DNA of 64,000 nt from Mayfieldus sp963772265 (lineage in GTDB: Bacteria; Actinomycetota; Thermoleophilia; Solirubrobacterales; 70-9). Within the stretch, counting starts at the first letter, position 1, and each line of letters opens with the position of its first letter. Under the pieces are notes generated by a model. The model worked only from the letters and a program-made list of their open reading frames with translations, was not told where the DNA came from and did no database searches. The stretch spans positions 276,680 to 340,679 of the forward strand of contig CAVYWS010000004.1 in the NCBI GenBank assembly GCA_963772265.1, in the 5' to 3' direction. The translations under genes and the position numbers were made by a program. Shown one piece after another: positions 33,393 through 42,156 of the stretch.

Positions 33393-34352
33393 TCAGGTCA
33401 CCCTGTCGGCGGCCATAGCCGCGAACAGCAGCGCCAGGTAGACCAGCGAATAGAGGTAGAGGCGCAGCGCCGCGCCCCTGCCGGGGTCGGCGAAAAGGGC
33501 CAGGGCCAGTCCGCAGAGCGTGCCGCCCAGCGCCAGCGCGGCGAAGAGGTAGATCGCTCCGAACAGTCCCCCGATCACCGGCAGCAGGCTGACCGCCAGC
33601 AGGACGAACGAGTAGAGGACGATCTGCCGCCTCGTCGCGGCCTCGCCGCGGACCACCGGCATCATCGGGACCCCGGTGCGGGCGTAGTCGTCCTTGATCA
33701 GAAGCGAGAGGGCCCAGAAATGGGGCGGGGTCCAGAAGAAGACGATCGCGAACGGATAAAGCGCGTCGGCCGAGAGTCCGCCGGTGACCGCGGCCCAGCC
33801 GACCAGCGGTGGGACCGCTCCGGCGGCGCCTCCGATAACGATGTTCTGCGGCGTCAGCGGCTTCAGCCACAGGGTGTAGACGAAGACGTAGCCGAGCAGG
33901 CCGGCCATCGCCAGAGCAGCCGAAAGCAGGTTGACGGTGAGCGCGAGCTGGATAAAGGCGAGGGCACCAAGCGCGATCCCGAACCAGAGCCCGTGCAGCG
34001 GCTCGATCCTGCCGCTGACCAGGGGGCGCCGGCGGGTTCGCGCCATACGGGCGTCGACATCGCGGTCGAGATAGTGGTTGATCGCCCCGGCGCCGCCGGC
34101 TGCGAGGTAGCCGCCGATGATCGTCCAGATCACCGTCGCCAGCGGCGGGCCGGCGGGGTCGGCGACCAGCATCGTCGCCACTGTGGTGACGAGCAGCAGG
34201 GCGATGATCCGCGGCTTGGTCAGCGCCAGGTAGTCGCGGACGACGTCGAGCGCCGAGGCACGCGAGGGGATCGAACGCCTGCGGCGCGCGGACGGAGTCG
34301 CGACACCGGCGTCGATCGGGCTCGCTTCCAGGGCTCTGCTCTCGGCTTCCAT
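33393..34352 (-). CDS. ctaB: Protohaem IX farnesyltransferase (haem O synthase)
   Basis: 319 residues, UbiA-type prenyltransferase. The first Asp-rich motif 'NHYLDRDVDARM' and second 'KDDYARTGVPMMP' bind farnesyl-PP; 'LALTKPRIIALLLVTT' opens the first helix. Nine membrane helices. Converts haem B to haem O. The ATG overlaps the ctaA stop (ATGA), so the longer upstream frame is not used. It is the fourth gene of the operon headed by the ligand-less oxidase subunits. Confidence 0.95.
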   Translation of the reverse strand: MEAESRALEASPIDAGVATPSARRRRSIPSRASALDVVRDYLALTKPRIIALLLVTTVATMLVADPAGPPLATVIWTIIGGYLAAGGAGAINHYLDRDVDARMARTRRRPLVSGRIEPLHGLWFGIALGALAFIQLALTVNLLSAALAMAGLLGYVFVYTLWLKPLTPQNIVIGGAAGAVPPLVGWAAVTGGLSADALYPFAIVFFWTPPHFWALSLLIKDDYARTGVPMMPVVRGEAATRRQIVLYSFVLLAVSLLPVIGGLFGAIYLFAALALGGTLCGLALALFADPGRGAALRLYLYSLVYLALLFAAMAADRVT

Positions 34353-35368
34353 CAGGCTGGTGCTGCTGAAGTCTCGGGCTCGCTTGCGGCGGGTCGGGAG
34401 GCGGTCTGGGGCACGGGGGAGAGGCGAAGCGCGGTGCTGACCGCCGCTGCCCACAGCAGGGTACCGATGGTGAGGTGGGCGACGATCAGCGCCGGGTGCT
34501 TGCCGAGCCAGACGTTGAGCGCGCCGAGCAGAACCTGGGCGATCAGGAGGATGGCGAGGGCGGTGAGCTCACGCGACCAGACGCGGCGGCGGAGCGCCAG
34601 CCCGAGCAGGGTGAGGATGGTCAGCGAGGTGGCGTAGACGAGCGCCCTGTGAGTGAGCTGGATGTTGACCAGGTGCCCGTACTTTCCGAAGGGAAGCGGG
34701 TTGGCGTGACCGAGGCAGCCTGGGAACTGCTCTCCGCAGGCAAGATGAGCGCCGTTGACGACCCCGCCCTTGACCCCCTCCTCCTCGGTTCCGGCGATCA
34801 CGCCACCGGCGACGATCGTCGCAAGAACCAGCGCCGTCGCGGCAGCGGCCAGCGGGCGCAGGCCCGGGGCGCTCAGTCTCGGCGGCGCGACGCCGGCCTC
34901 GCGGGAGGCGGCCCAGCGCAGCGCGATCAGGGTCCCGAGCAGCAGCATCGCCAGGCCGAGGTGGGCGGCGACGAACACCTCCTCGAGGTTGTTCTCCACG
35001 GTCAGCCCGCCGAGCACCGCCTGCGCGAGCACCAGCACCGCGGCGATGATCGTGCCGCGGCGCAGGAAGGTCGAGCCGGGGAGCCTGTGGGCCTGCCAGA
35101 CGCAGAGCAGGATCAGCACGACGACGATCGAGGCGAGGGCGCGGTGGGAGAACTCGATCACCGCGTTCTCCTCGATCAGCGGCAAGGCTCGGCCGCCGCA
35201 GAGAGGCCAGCCCTCCAGCCCGCTGCCGCCGACACCGCAGCCGAGCCCGGAGTCGGTGATTCGCACGACTCCGCCGACGACGATCAGCGCGAAGGTTGCG
35301 ACGACGGTGGTGGTGAGGAGGGTGCGAAGCCGGCGTAGCTCGCCGGCGGGGCCCGCTGCCAGGGACAT
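34352..35368 (-). CDS. ctaA: Haem A synthase
   Basis: 338 residues, eight membrane helices in two homologous halves. Haem-ligand histidines lie in 'EFSHRALAS', 'VAAHLGLAM', 'QLTHRALVY' and 'VAHLTIGT'. Cys pairs are found in the loops 'GLGCGVG...WPLC' and 'HLACGEQFPGCLG'. Oxidises haem O to haem A. Lies 5 bases after the oxidase-like subunit I gene. It probably supplies the intact A2 oxidase at 24 kb, since its immediate neighbours cannot bind haem A in the normal way. Confidence 0.95.
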   Translation of the reverse strand: MSLAAGPAGELRRLRTLLTTTVVATFALIVVGGVVRITDSGLGCGVGGSGLEGWPLCGGRALPLIEENAVIEFSHRALASIVVVLILLCVWQAHRLPGSTFLRRGTIIAAVLVLAQAVLGGLTVENNLEEVFVAAHLGLAMLLLGTLIALRWAASREAGVAPPRLSAPGLRPLAAAATALVLATIVAGGVIAGTEEEGVKGGVVNGAHLACGEQFPGCLGHANPLPFGKYGHLVNIQLTHRALVYATSLTILTLLGLALRRRVWSRELTALAILLIAQVLLGALNVWLGKHPALIVAHLTIGTLLWAAAVSTALRLSPVPQTASRPAASEPETSAAPA

Positions 35369-35373
35369 CGGCT

Positions 35374-37074
35374 TCAGGCTACCGGCTGGGACTCGGTTGC
35401 CCCGGCTCCGGCCGAGGCCTGCCGGCGCGCGATCGCGTCACGTATGTCACGCAGAGGCTCATGGCTTCGGACGTCGGGCACCAGATCGAAGTTGTGCGGC
35501 GGCGGCGGGGAGGGCGCGAACCATTCCAGCGTCGTCCCGCGCCACGGGTCCGGCCCTGTCGGCACCCCGGAGCGGAGGCTGAGAACGACGTTGACCAGCG
35601 CGATGACGATGCCGATCGCGAGCACGAACGCCCCGATCGTCGCCACCAGGTTGTAGCCGCTGACCCCGGTGCCGGAGAAGTACTTGTAGACGTCGACGAC
35701 CTGGCCCTGCACCCCGGCCAGGAACAGCGGGAAGAAGGCGACGTTGATGCCGACGAGGATGGTCCAGAAGGAGATTCGCCCGAGGCTCTCGCCGAGGGTG
35801 CGCCCGGTCAGCTTCGGGAACCAGTAATGAAGCGCCGCCAGGCCGCCGAGGATCGCGGCGCCGATCAGCGCGTAATGGGTCGAGGCGGTGGCGTCGGTGG
35901 TGTTCTGGAGCTGCCAGGCGACTCCGACCGCGGACTGTCCCAGCTCCGAGGCAAGCCCGACCGTGATCATCGAGAGAGCCCCGAGCGCGAACAGCATCGG
36001 CGTGCGGATGTGGAGGGCCCCCCCGAACATCGTCGCGATCAAGTTGAAGAGCAGCAACCCGTAGGGGACCACCGCCGCCATCGCCATCGCCATCGCGAAG
36101 TAGCTCCAGCCGATCCCGATCGGGGCCGAGTACATGTTCTGCATCCAGGCCAGGCAGCCGAGCACCGCGATCGCGGCGAGCGAGGCCATCACCGCATCGC
36201 GGTTGAACAGCGGCTTGCCAGAGAACACGGGCAGGATCTCGGCGATCGCGCCCAGCGCCACGACCACGATCAGGGTGTAGGCGCCGCTGTAGAAGATCCA
36301 GCTCAGGTGCTGCCAGAGCAGCGGCGCCCCGCCTGCGTCGCCCTCGAAGAAGATCCCGCTGACGTTGCGGTCGAACATCAGCATCGAGACCGCGCCCAGC
36401 ATCACGACCGAGACGAATCCGAGGGTCCAGGTGCCGACCGTGGCCGCCCAGGCGAAGGTCGGCAACCGGCGCCAGGCCAGTCCGGGGGCCCGCATGTTGC
36501 GAAGGGTGGCGATCATGTCGATCGCAAACAGCAGGAACCCAAGGCAGGCCAACCCGGTGGCGGTGAGCCAGACATCGGCGCCGTTGCTGGGGGCAAAGGC
36601 GACGCTCGAGAGCGGCGGCAGCGGATTCACGCCCGACTCGGGCGGGGTGAATATGAGGCTCGAATAGAGCGTCGCCGCGCCGGCGGCCCAGAGCCAGAAC
36701 CCGATCTGCCCGAGCCGCGGAAGGGCTGTGGTCCGAGCGCCGATCTGAAGTGGCGCGAGGTAGTAGATCAACCCGACCACGAGCGGCAGAGCGAAGAGGA
36801 ATATCGCCGTCTCCCCGTAGAGCGAGAGCATCCGGTTGAAGAATTCGGGCCGCAGCAGCGTGTTCTCGGGGATCGCCAGCTGCAGCCGCATCATCAGCCA
36901 CTCGACGGTGGCGAGGAGCAGGAAGCCGAGCGAGCCGCCGATGAACAGCCGCCCGACGTCCTTGTGGTCGGCGCTGGTCACGAGCTCGATCCAGTGCGGG
37001 CGGCGCGGCGGGTACTCGCTCGTCGCCAGCTCGGGCCGGGCCGGTGCGAGGGTGGCCGAGGGGGGAGGGGTCAT
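35374..37074 (-). CDS. Haem-copper oxidase subunit I homologue lacking redox ligands
   Basis: 566 residues with the complete 12-helix subunit I fold: 'TSADHKDVGRLF', 'APLQIGARTTALPRLG', 'LLWQHLSWIFYSG', 'LPVFSGKPLF' and 'YWFPKLTGR' align with genuine oxidases. The metal sites do not. The low-spin haem His is Y86 ('SLYGETAIF'). The first CuB His is S263 and its Tyr partner is T267 ('FYSGAYT' in place of FGHPEVY). The CuB His pair is Q312-N313 ('WMQNMY' for WAHHMY). The haem a3 His is S398. Only H400 remains. The frame is intact over its length and overlaps the upstream subunit II stop (ATGA). It cannot be a normal oxygen or NO reductase; the role is unknown. Confidence 0.93.
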   Translation of the reverse strand: MTPPPSATLAPARPELATSEYPPRRPHWIELVTSADHKDVGRLFIGGSLGFLLLATVEWLMMRLQLAIPENTLLRPEFFNRMLSLYGETAIFLFALPLVVGLIYYLAPLQIGARTTALPRLGQIGFWLWAAGAATLYSSLIFTPPESGVNPLPPLSSVAFAPSNGADVWLTATGLACLGFLLFAIDMIATLRNMRAPGLAWRRLPTFAWAATVGTWTLGFVSVVMLGAVSMLMFDRNVSGIFFEGDAGGAPLLWQHLSWIFYSGAYTLIVVVALGAIAEILPVFSGKPLFNRDAVMASLAAIAVLGCLAWMQNMYSAPIGIGWSYFAMAMAMAAVVPYGLLLFNLIATMFGGALHIRTPMLFALGALSMITVGLASELGQSAVGVAWQLQNTTDATASTHYALIGAAILGGLAALHYWFPKLTGRTLGESLGRISFWTILVGINVAFFPLFLAGVQGQVVDVYKYFSGTGVSGYNLVATIGAFVLAIGIVIALVNVVLSLRSGVPTGPDPWRGTTLEWFAPSPPPPHNFDLVPDVRSHEPLRDIRDAIARRQASAGAGATESQPVA

Positions 37075-37937
37075 GGGGTCTTTCCGCTCTGGAGCTGCTG
37101 GACGACTATGTCCTGGGCCTGCTGGATCTCACGCGCCTGGCGGTCGACGAAGCTCTGGTATCGGTCGGGGGTGACGACGTGGACCTCGATCCGGTCCGCG
37201 GCGTAGGCGGGTCCGGAGAAGGTCGAGCTGCGCCCGGCGTAGGTGCCGGTTTCGTCGGCCCGGAACCAGGCGTGATTTGTCTTGCCCGGCACGGCCTCGT
37301 ACTTGCCGCCCAGCGCCGGCACGTACCAGCCGTGAGTCACATCGGTGGTGACCAGGTCGAGCTTGACCGCGGTGTCGACCGGGACCACGAGCTTGTAGTA
37401 GGAGAAGGCCCCGTTCGAATAGGTGTAGCGCCACAGCCACTGCTGGCCGGTGGCGTTTATCTCGAGCGGGTTGGCGCCACGGCTCGGGGGCGGCACCGGT
37501 CCGCCGATCGGCGCCGCGGCGCTTCCGCTCACCGCCGAGGTCTGCTGGAGCCCGTCGGCACCCGTAGGCGCGATCTCGCGGGCCTTCTCGGTGAAGACGA
37601 TGCTGACCACGAACAGGGCCAGCGCGAAGGCGCCGAGGGCGCTCGCGATCTTCAGCTGCAGCCCGCGCTCGCTGCGAAGCTGGCGCGGCTGGACCCCGCG
37701 GCGGCCGCGGAAGCGGATCACCGACCACAGCAGCGCCGCGGTGACCGTGGCGATCAACCCAACTACTGCGATGGTGACGATCCAGTAGAGGGTGTTGAGG
37801 TCGCTCGCGTTCGGCGAGTGGGGCGACTCCGGCGAGATCACGTTGGCGGCGGCCGCCGGCGCGCTCACCGCGAGGGCCATCAGCGCCGCCCCGGCTGTGA
37901 GGAGGAGGCGTCGGGCATGTTTCCGCGGCGGCGCCAA
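37071..37937 (-). CDS. Oxidase subunit II homologue lacking the CuA site
   Basis: 288 residues: signal peptide (1-31), two membrane helices (about 51-75 and 97-115) and a cupredoxin domain starting 'INATGQQWLWRYTY'. H202 is kept ('DVTHGWYVPALGG'). The CuA loop reads 'GRSSTFSGPAYAAD': both Cys are Ser (237, 241), the Glu is Thr239, the His is Tyr245 and the Met is Asp248. The loop length is unchanged, so these are substitutions, not a deletion. It starts at TTG and heads the operon with subunit I homologue, ctaA, ctaB and two small membrane proteins. It cannot accept electrons through CuA. Confidence 0.93.
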   Translation of the reverse strand: MAPPRKHARRLLLTAGAALMALAVSAPAAAANVISPESPHSPNASDLNTLYWIVTIAVVGLIATVTAALLWSVIRFRGRRGVQPRQLRSERGLQLKIASALGAFALALFVVSIVFTEKAREIAPTGADGLQQTSAVSGSAAAPIGGPVPPPSRGANPLEINATGQQWLWRYTYSNGAFSYYKLVVPVDTAVKLDLVTTDVTHGWYVPALGGKYEAVPGKTNHAWFRADETGTYAGRSSTFSGPAYAADRIEVHVVTPDRYQSFVDRQAREIQQAQDIVVQQLQSGKTP

Positions 37938-38051
37938 AGCGCGGCCATTCTATGCAAGCGCACCCGGCCATAAATCCGCCGCTGTTCGGACGCCTGCGCT
38001 GGCTCCGCCCGGTCTGGAAGAATTGGCCAGCCAGCCAAACGAGGAGGAACG

Positions 38052-39911
38052 ATGGACCGCAGCGCTGAGCAGGCGACCGACGCAGCCCTCTCCAACGGCG
38101 CCCGGGCCCAATCCTCGAACGGCGGCATGGATGCGGCCATGCGCCGCATGGCCGAGGGAGACCCGGAGCTGGCGGCAAGACTGATCGTCCACTCGCTGCC
38201 CGTCGCCGCGGCGACTCTTCCCGCCGGGCTTCGCTGGCGGCTTCAGATCGAGGGGCTGGGCGAGTGGATGGTCAGCGTCCCCGGCCAGGGGGCGCCGGCG
38301 GTGGTCGAGCCATCCAACGGGCACGGCGGCGAGCAGTTCACGCTCGAGACCGATGCCGGCGGCCTGGCGCGGCTGGCCTCGGGCGGTAGCCCGCTGGCGA
38401 TGATGCTGAGCCGCCGCCTGCGGCTGCGCGGAAAGCGGCGCAAGGCGCTGGCCCTGCGCCACCTCGACCCCGACGCCGGGCCGCGGCGGATGGCCGCGCT
38501 GGGCATTCCGGTCGACCCCGACCTACTCTACCGCTCGCTTCCCTACGCGATCGACCCCGAGTGGACGCGCGGCCATCGCTTCAGCGTCGCCTTCGAGGTG
38601 CTCGGCGAGGGTGGTGGGACCTGGGTCGTGACGGTCGATGACGGCGAGGTCCGGGTCCAGCCCGGGTCCGGCAACGGCGCCGGCCCAGCCGACGCGATCG
38701 TCCGCCTCTCGCTGGGGACCTGGATGCAGCTTCTGCGCGGCGAGGTCACCCCCAGCGCCGCGATGCAGATCGGGCTCACCCGCGCCGAGGGCGCCCTCCA
38801 CCCGGTCACCCTGATCGGCCGCTGGGCCGACCGCGCCGAGGGCGTCGACGGACCGGAGCAGGAGCGCGAGCTGCGCCAGCGCGAGATCCAGACCCGGCGC
38901 GCGGGCTCCTGGGGTGCCAGCCCGAATGGGGCGGCGCGCACGATCGACCCCGCCCAGGGCGGGGCGGCGGCCAAGCGCGACAACCTGATGACCTATGAGC
39001 AGCTCTACGCGCTGTGGGAGAAGCGCAACTGGCGCGCCCACGAGCTCGACTTCACGATCGACCGTGAGCAGTGGTTGACGGCGCCGACCGAAGCCCAGCG
39101 CCACACGGCGTTCACGATGTCGAGCTTCTACGTCGGCGAGGAGCGCGTCGCCGCCGACCTGGCGCCGTTCATGCTCGCCGCGCCGAGCGGGGAGATCGAG
39201 ACCTTTCTCGCCACCCAGCTCGTCGACGAGTCCCGCCACGCCGTCTTCTTCGACCGCTTCGCCTCCGAGGTGATGGCGCTGTCGGCCGACGACATGCGTG
39301 CTCGCCTGAAGGAGGCCGAGGAAGGAATGATGGCCCCCTGGCACTTCCTCTTCGACGACTCGCTGCGCGACGTCGCCGAGCGGCTTATCCAGAAGCCCCA
39401 CGACCTCGAGCTGTTCGTCGAGGGGATCGTGATCTACCACATGGTCACCGAGGGGGTTCTGGCGATGACCGGCCAGCGGGTGATCCTCCAGTACCTGGCC
39501 GACCACTCGATGTATCCGGGGTTCGCGAAGGGGTTCTCGCTGGTCGAACAGGACGAGCATCGCCACATCGCCTTCGGAGTGCGCTTCCTGCGCGACGTCT
39601 GCGCCGAGCGCCCCGAGATGCACGAGGTGATCCTGAGGACGCTGACGGGGCTGCTTCCCGAGGCGGCGCGGGTCTTCATCCCGCCCGAGGTGGACCCCAC
39701 GACGAGGGAGTTCGTCAGCTACGACTACCACTCCTCGCAGGTCTACGGGTTCGCCTACGGCGCGCTTCGCCGGCGCATGGACGTGATCGGGGTCGAGATC
39801 CCGCCCCCGGAGGAGCTGATGCCCGGCCCGATCGATCCACGCGGGCTCGAGGGCGGTCCGATCCTGACCCCGGTCGACGTCGAGCCGGTCGTGGTCGGGC
39901 AGAGCGGCTAG
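38052..39911 (+). CDS. SCP2-like / diiron ferritin-like fusion protein
   Basis: 619 residues. The first ~285 residues look like two sterol-carrier (SCP2)-like units ('LRWRLQIEGLGEWMVSVPGQ', 'GGLARLASGGSPLAMMLSRR'; then 'VAFEVLGEGGGTWVVTVDDG', 'LSLGTWMQLLRGEVTPSAAM'). From ~315 a ribonucleotide-reductase-R2/R2lox-like domain follows, with iron ligands in 'VGEERVAADL' (~363), 'DESRHAVFF' (~391), 'EGIVIYHMVTEG' (~457) and 'EQDEHRHIAFG' (~499): four acids and two His. An oxidase or oxygenase acting on a bound lipid is a reasonable guess. ATG follows GAGGAGG. It is divergent from the ligand-less oxidase operon across 114 bp. Confidence 0.82.
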   Translation: MDRSAEQATDAALSNGARAQSSNGGMDAAMRRMAEGDPELAARLIVHSLPVAAATLPAGLRWRLQIEGLGEWMVSVPGQGAPAVVEPSNGHGGEQFTLETDAGGLARLASGGSPLAMMLSRRLRLRGKRRKALALRHLDPDAGPRRMAALGIPVDPDLLYRSLPYAIDPEWTRGHRFSVAFEVLGEGGGTWVVTVDDGEVRVQPGSGNGAGPADAIVRLSLGTWMQLLRGEVTPSAAMQIGLTRAEGALHPVTLIGRWADRAEGVDGPEQERELRQREIQTRRAGSWGASPNGAARTIDPAQGGAAAKRDNLMTYEQLYALWEKRNWRAHELDFTIDREQWLTAPTEAQRHTAFTMSSFYVGEERVAADLAPFMLAAPSGEIETFLATQLVDESRHAVFFDRFASEVMALSADDMRARLKEAEEGMMAPWHFLFDDSLRDVAERLIQKPHDLELFVEGIVIYHMVTEGVLAMTGQRVILQYLADHSMYPGFAKGFSLVEQDEHRHIAFGVRFLRDVCAERPEMHEVILRTLTGLLPEAARVFIPPEVDPTTREFVSYDYHSSQVYGFAYGALRRRMDVIGVEIPPPEELMPGPIDPRGLEGGPILTPVDVEPVVVGQSG

Positions 39912-39941
39912 GAGAGCGCTGGCCGCATAGGCTGCTGCACC

Positions 39942-40892
39942 TTGGCTTGGTCACGAGGCAGCAGGTCGAGTCCGGCGCGAACCGCGCTGGTCCGCGGAAT
40001 GGCAGCGGCCACGGTCGCCGCCTCGGTCGCGATCCCGCTGCTCCGCCACCGCCGGCGCATCCCGACCGAGCTCACGGTCGCCGCCACCGTGGCCGGGCCG
40101 CTGGCGACGGCGGTGCTGTGGCCGCGCTCGAAGAAGCGCGACGCGGTCCTGTTCGGGCAGCAGATGTGGGCATTCACGATCGTCCACGAGCTTCCCTACG
40201 ACGACCCCGAGAGCCTGCGCGCACGGATGCGCAGCCGCTACCCGATCGTCGCCGACCGGCTGCTGGGCGGCGGCGAGCTTCCGACCCTGCGCCTGCAGCG
40301 GGCGCTGGCCGGGCTCGGGCGCCGCAACCTCCTCGACCGTACCCTCGCCTGGGTCCACTGGCTGTGGTTCATGGAGCCCCACCTGGCAATGCTCTGGATC
40401 CTCGTGCGCCACAACGAGCGCTTCCCGCGCGCCGCCCGCCAGCTCGCCGCGACCTACGACATCGGCTGCGCCGCCTACTTCCTGGTCCCCACGGCGCCGC
40501 CCTGGTGGTCGTCGGAGCAGGACCTGACCGACGGCGAGGTGCGCCGGATCATGGTCGAGGTCGGGGAGAAGACCTGGGGCAGGGCGTGGACCCGGATGTA
40601 CGCCTCGCTGGGAGGAAACCCCTGGGCGGCGATGCCGTCGCTTCACTTTGCGACCTCGGTGATGGCCGCGATCCAGCTGTCCGAGGCCGGCCCGGTCGAG
40701 GGTGCGGCCGGCTGGGGATACGCGCTCACCCTTGGCTTTGCGCTCGTCTACCTCGGCGAGCACTACGTCACCGACCTGATCGCGGGCGCGCTCCTGGTCG
40801 CGGCGGTCCGCGTCGGCGAGCCCCTGGTCGAGCCGCTGGTCCTGCGGGTCAACGAGGCCCTGCAGCGGCTCGAGCGCGTGGCGATTGCGTAG
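39942..40892 (+). CDS. PAP2-superfamily membrane phosphatase/phosphotransferase
   Basis: 316 residues, several membrane helices. PAP2 motifs: 'PSLHFATSVM' (~232) and 'GEHYVTDLIAG' (~271, H-x3-D). The extended N-terminal half with a cytosolic loop resembles inositol-phosphorylceramide/phosphatidylinositol-type synthases (AUR1-like). A lipid head-group transfer or dephosphorylation is expected. The start is taken as TTG because a TAGGCT box ends 8 bases before it; an ATG at 39999 is possible but would remove part of the N-terminus. Confidence 0.8.
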   Translation: MAWSRGSRSSPARTALVRGMAAATVAASVAIPLLRHRRRIPTELTVAATVAGPLATAVLWPRSKKRDAVLFGQQMWAFTIVHELPYDDPESLRARMRSRYPIVADRLLGGGELPTLRLQRALAGLGRRNLLDRTLAWVHWLWFMEPHLAMLWILVRHNERFPRAARQLAATYDIGCAAYFLVPTAPPWWSSEQDLTDGEVRRIMVEVGEKTWGRAWTRMYASLGGNPWAAMPSLHFATSVMAAIQLSEAGPVEGAAGWGYALTLGFALVYLGEHYVTDLIAGALLVAAVRVGEPLVEPLVLRVNEALQRLERVAIA

Positions 40893-40968
40893 TCAGGGGT
40901 GTGCCCGGCGTGCCGTGCTGCGAATCGGACCCGGCGGGGCGTCTGGGTAGCATGAGAACGCAGGAGGA

Positions 40969-42150
40969 ATGAGCGAGGCCAGATCCCTCGATCAGCAGGC
41001 CGAGGAGGAGAAGCTCGCACCGGACGTCGAGGGGGAGGACGCCGGCGACGGGCCCTCGACCGAAGAGATCAGCATTTTCTCCGGCAAGCGTCTGTTGCAG
41101 ACGCTTTTCGTTGTCGTTCTTCTCCTCGTAGCGATCTACTTCCTCTTCCCGTCAGTGGTCGGGCTCGAGGATGCGCTCGCCAAGATCGACGACGCCAAGC
41201 CGGTCTGGGTGATCGTCGCGCTGGGCTTCGGCATCGCGATGTTCGTCACCTACATCGCCCTCTTCCGGGGGGTTGTCGGCGGCGACGTGCTGCCCCTGAC
41301 CTGGAAGGAGGCCTACGAGATCAACATGGCGGCGCTGGCAGCGTCGCGCCTGTTCTCGGCGGGCGGCGCCGGCGGCATCGCCTTGACCTACTGGGCCCTT
41401 CGCAAGGCGGGGATGGACGCCCGCCGCTCGACCCAGCGGATGGTCGTCTTTCTCGCCCTTCAGTACAGCTTCTATCCGCTGGCGCTGATCGTCTGCGGGG
41501 TCCTGCTTCGCACCGGGGTCATGTCCGGCAAGAGCTCCCTGGAGCTGACGATCATCCCGGCCGCGATCGCCGGCGTGATGGTGCTGCTGGGCCTGCTGGT
41601 GGCGCTGATCCCCCACGACCTGGAGCGGCGGATCGGCGGTTGGGCCGCGGGCCACAGGCGGGTTGGCCTGGCCCGGCGCCTGGCCCGCGGGCCGGAGGCG
41701 GTGGCCGACGGCCTTCGCAGGGCGTTCGACCTGATGCGCCACCCCCGCCGAGGCGCCCTGGCGCTGCTCGGCGCCGCGGGATTCTGGGCGACCCAGATCG
41801 CGATCCTCTGGGCGAGCTTCAAGGCGTTCGGGATCAGCGTTCCGATCGCGGTCCTGGTCCAGGGCTTCTTCCTCGGCATGGTCGCCAACCTGATCCCCTT
41901 CGTCCCGGGCGGTGTCGGCGCGGTCGACGCGGGGCTGATCGGCGCCTATGTCCTGTTCGACCTGCCCAAGGCGACCTGCTTCGCCGCTGTTCTGATCTAC
42001 CGACTGATCGCCTTCTGGCTGCCGCTGCCGCCCGGGATCGTCGCCTTCTTCCAGCTGCGCGGGACGGTGAGCGATTGGGAGGAGGAGGGGCGCCCGACCG
42101 AGCGGCTGACCTCGCCGGCCCTGGCGAGCGGGGATCTGACCGGCAGGTAA
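40969..42150 (+). CDS. UPF0104/YbhN-type membrane protein (flippase-like)
   Basis: 393 residues: acidic N-terminal tail (1-35), then about eight membrane helices. Family segments: 'AALAASRLFSAGGAGGIAL', 'FLGMVANLIPFVPGGVGAVD' and 'LIYRLIAFWLPLPPG', as in the flippase domain of lysyl-phosphatidylglycerol synthase and YbhN. Likely moves or organises a lipid. The ATG directly follows CAGGAGGA. Its neighbour upstream is also a lipid enzyme, so a lipid theme is plausible. Confidence 0.82.
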   Translation: MSEARSLDQQAEEEKLAPDVEGEDAGDGPSTEEISIFSGKRLLQTLFVVVLLLVAIYFLFPSVVGLEDALAKIDDAKPVWVIVALGFGIAMFVTYIALFRGVVGGDVLPLTWKEAYEINMAALAASRLFSAGGAGGIALTYWALRKAGMDARRSTQRMVVFLALQYSFYPLALIVCGVLLRTGVMSGKSSLELTIIPAAIAGVMVLLGLLVALIPHDLERRIGGWAAGHRRVGLARRLARGPEAVADGLRRAFDLMRHPRRGALALLGAAGFWATQIAILWASFKAFGISVPIAVLVQGFFLGMVANLIPFVPGGVGAVDAGLIGAYVLFDLPKATCFAAVLIYRLIAFWLPLPPGIVAFFQLRGTVSDWEEEGRPTERLTSPALASGDLTGR

Positions 42151-42156
42151 TCCCAA

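Noticed and set aside
35461..37206. 1.7-kb plus-strand open frame opposite the subunit I homologue
   Set aside because: Its translation is low-complexity Arg/Gly/Asp/His text with no domain, while the minus strand aligns with oxidase subunit I throughout.
35374..37937. Nitric oxide reductase or other known oxidase relative
   Set aside because: NOR-type enzymes keep all six His of the haem and metal sites; here five are substituted and CuA is gone, so no known catalytic class fits.
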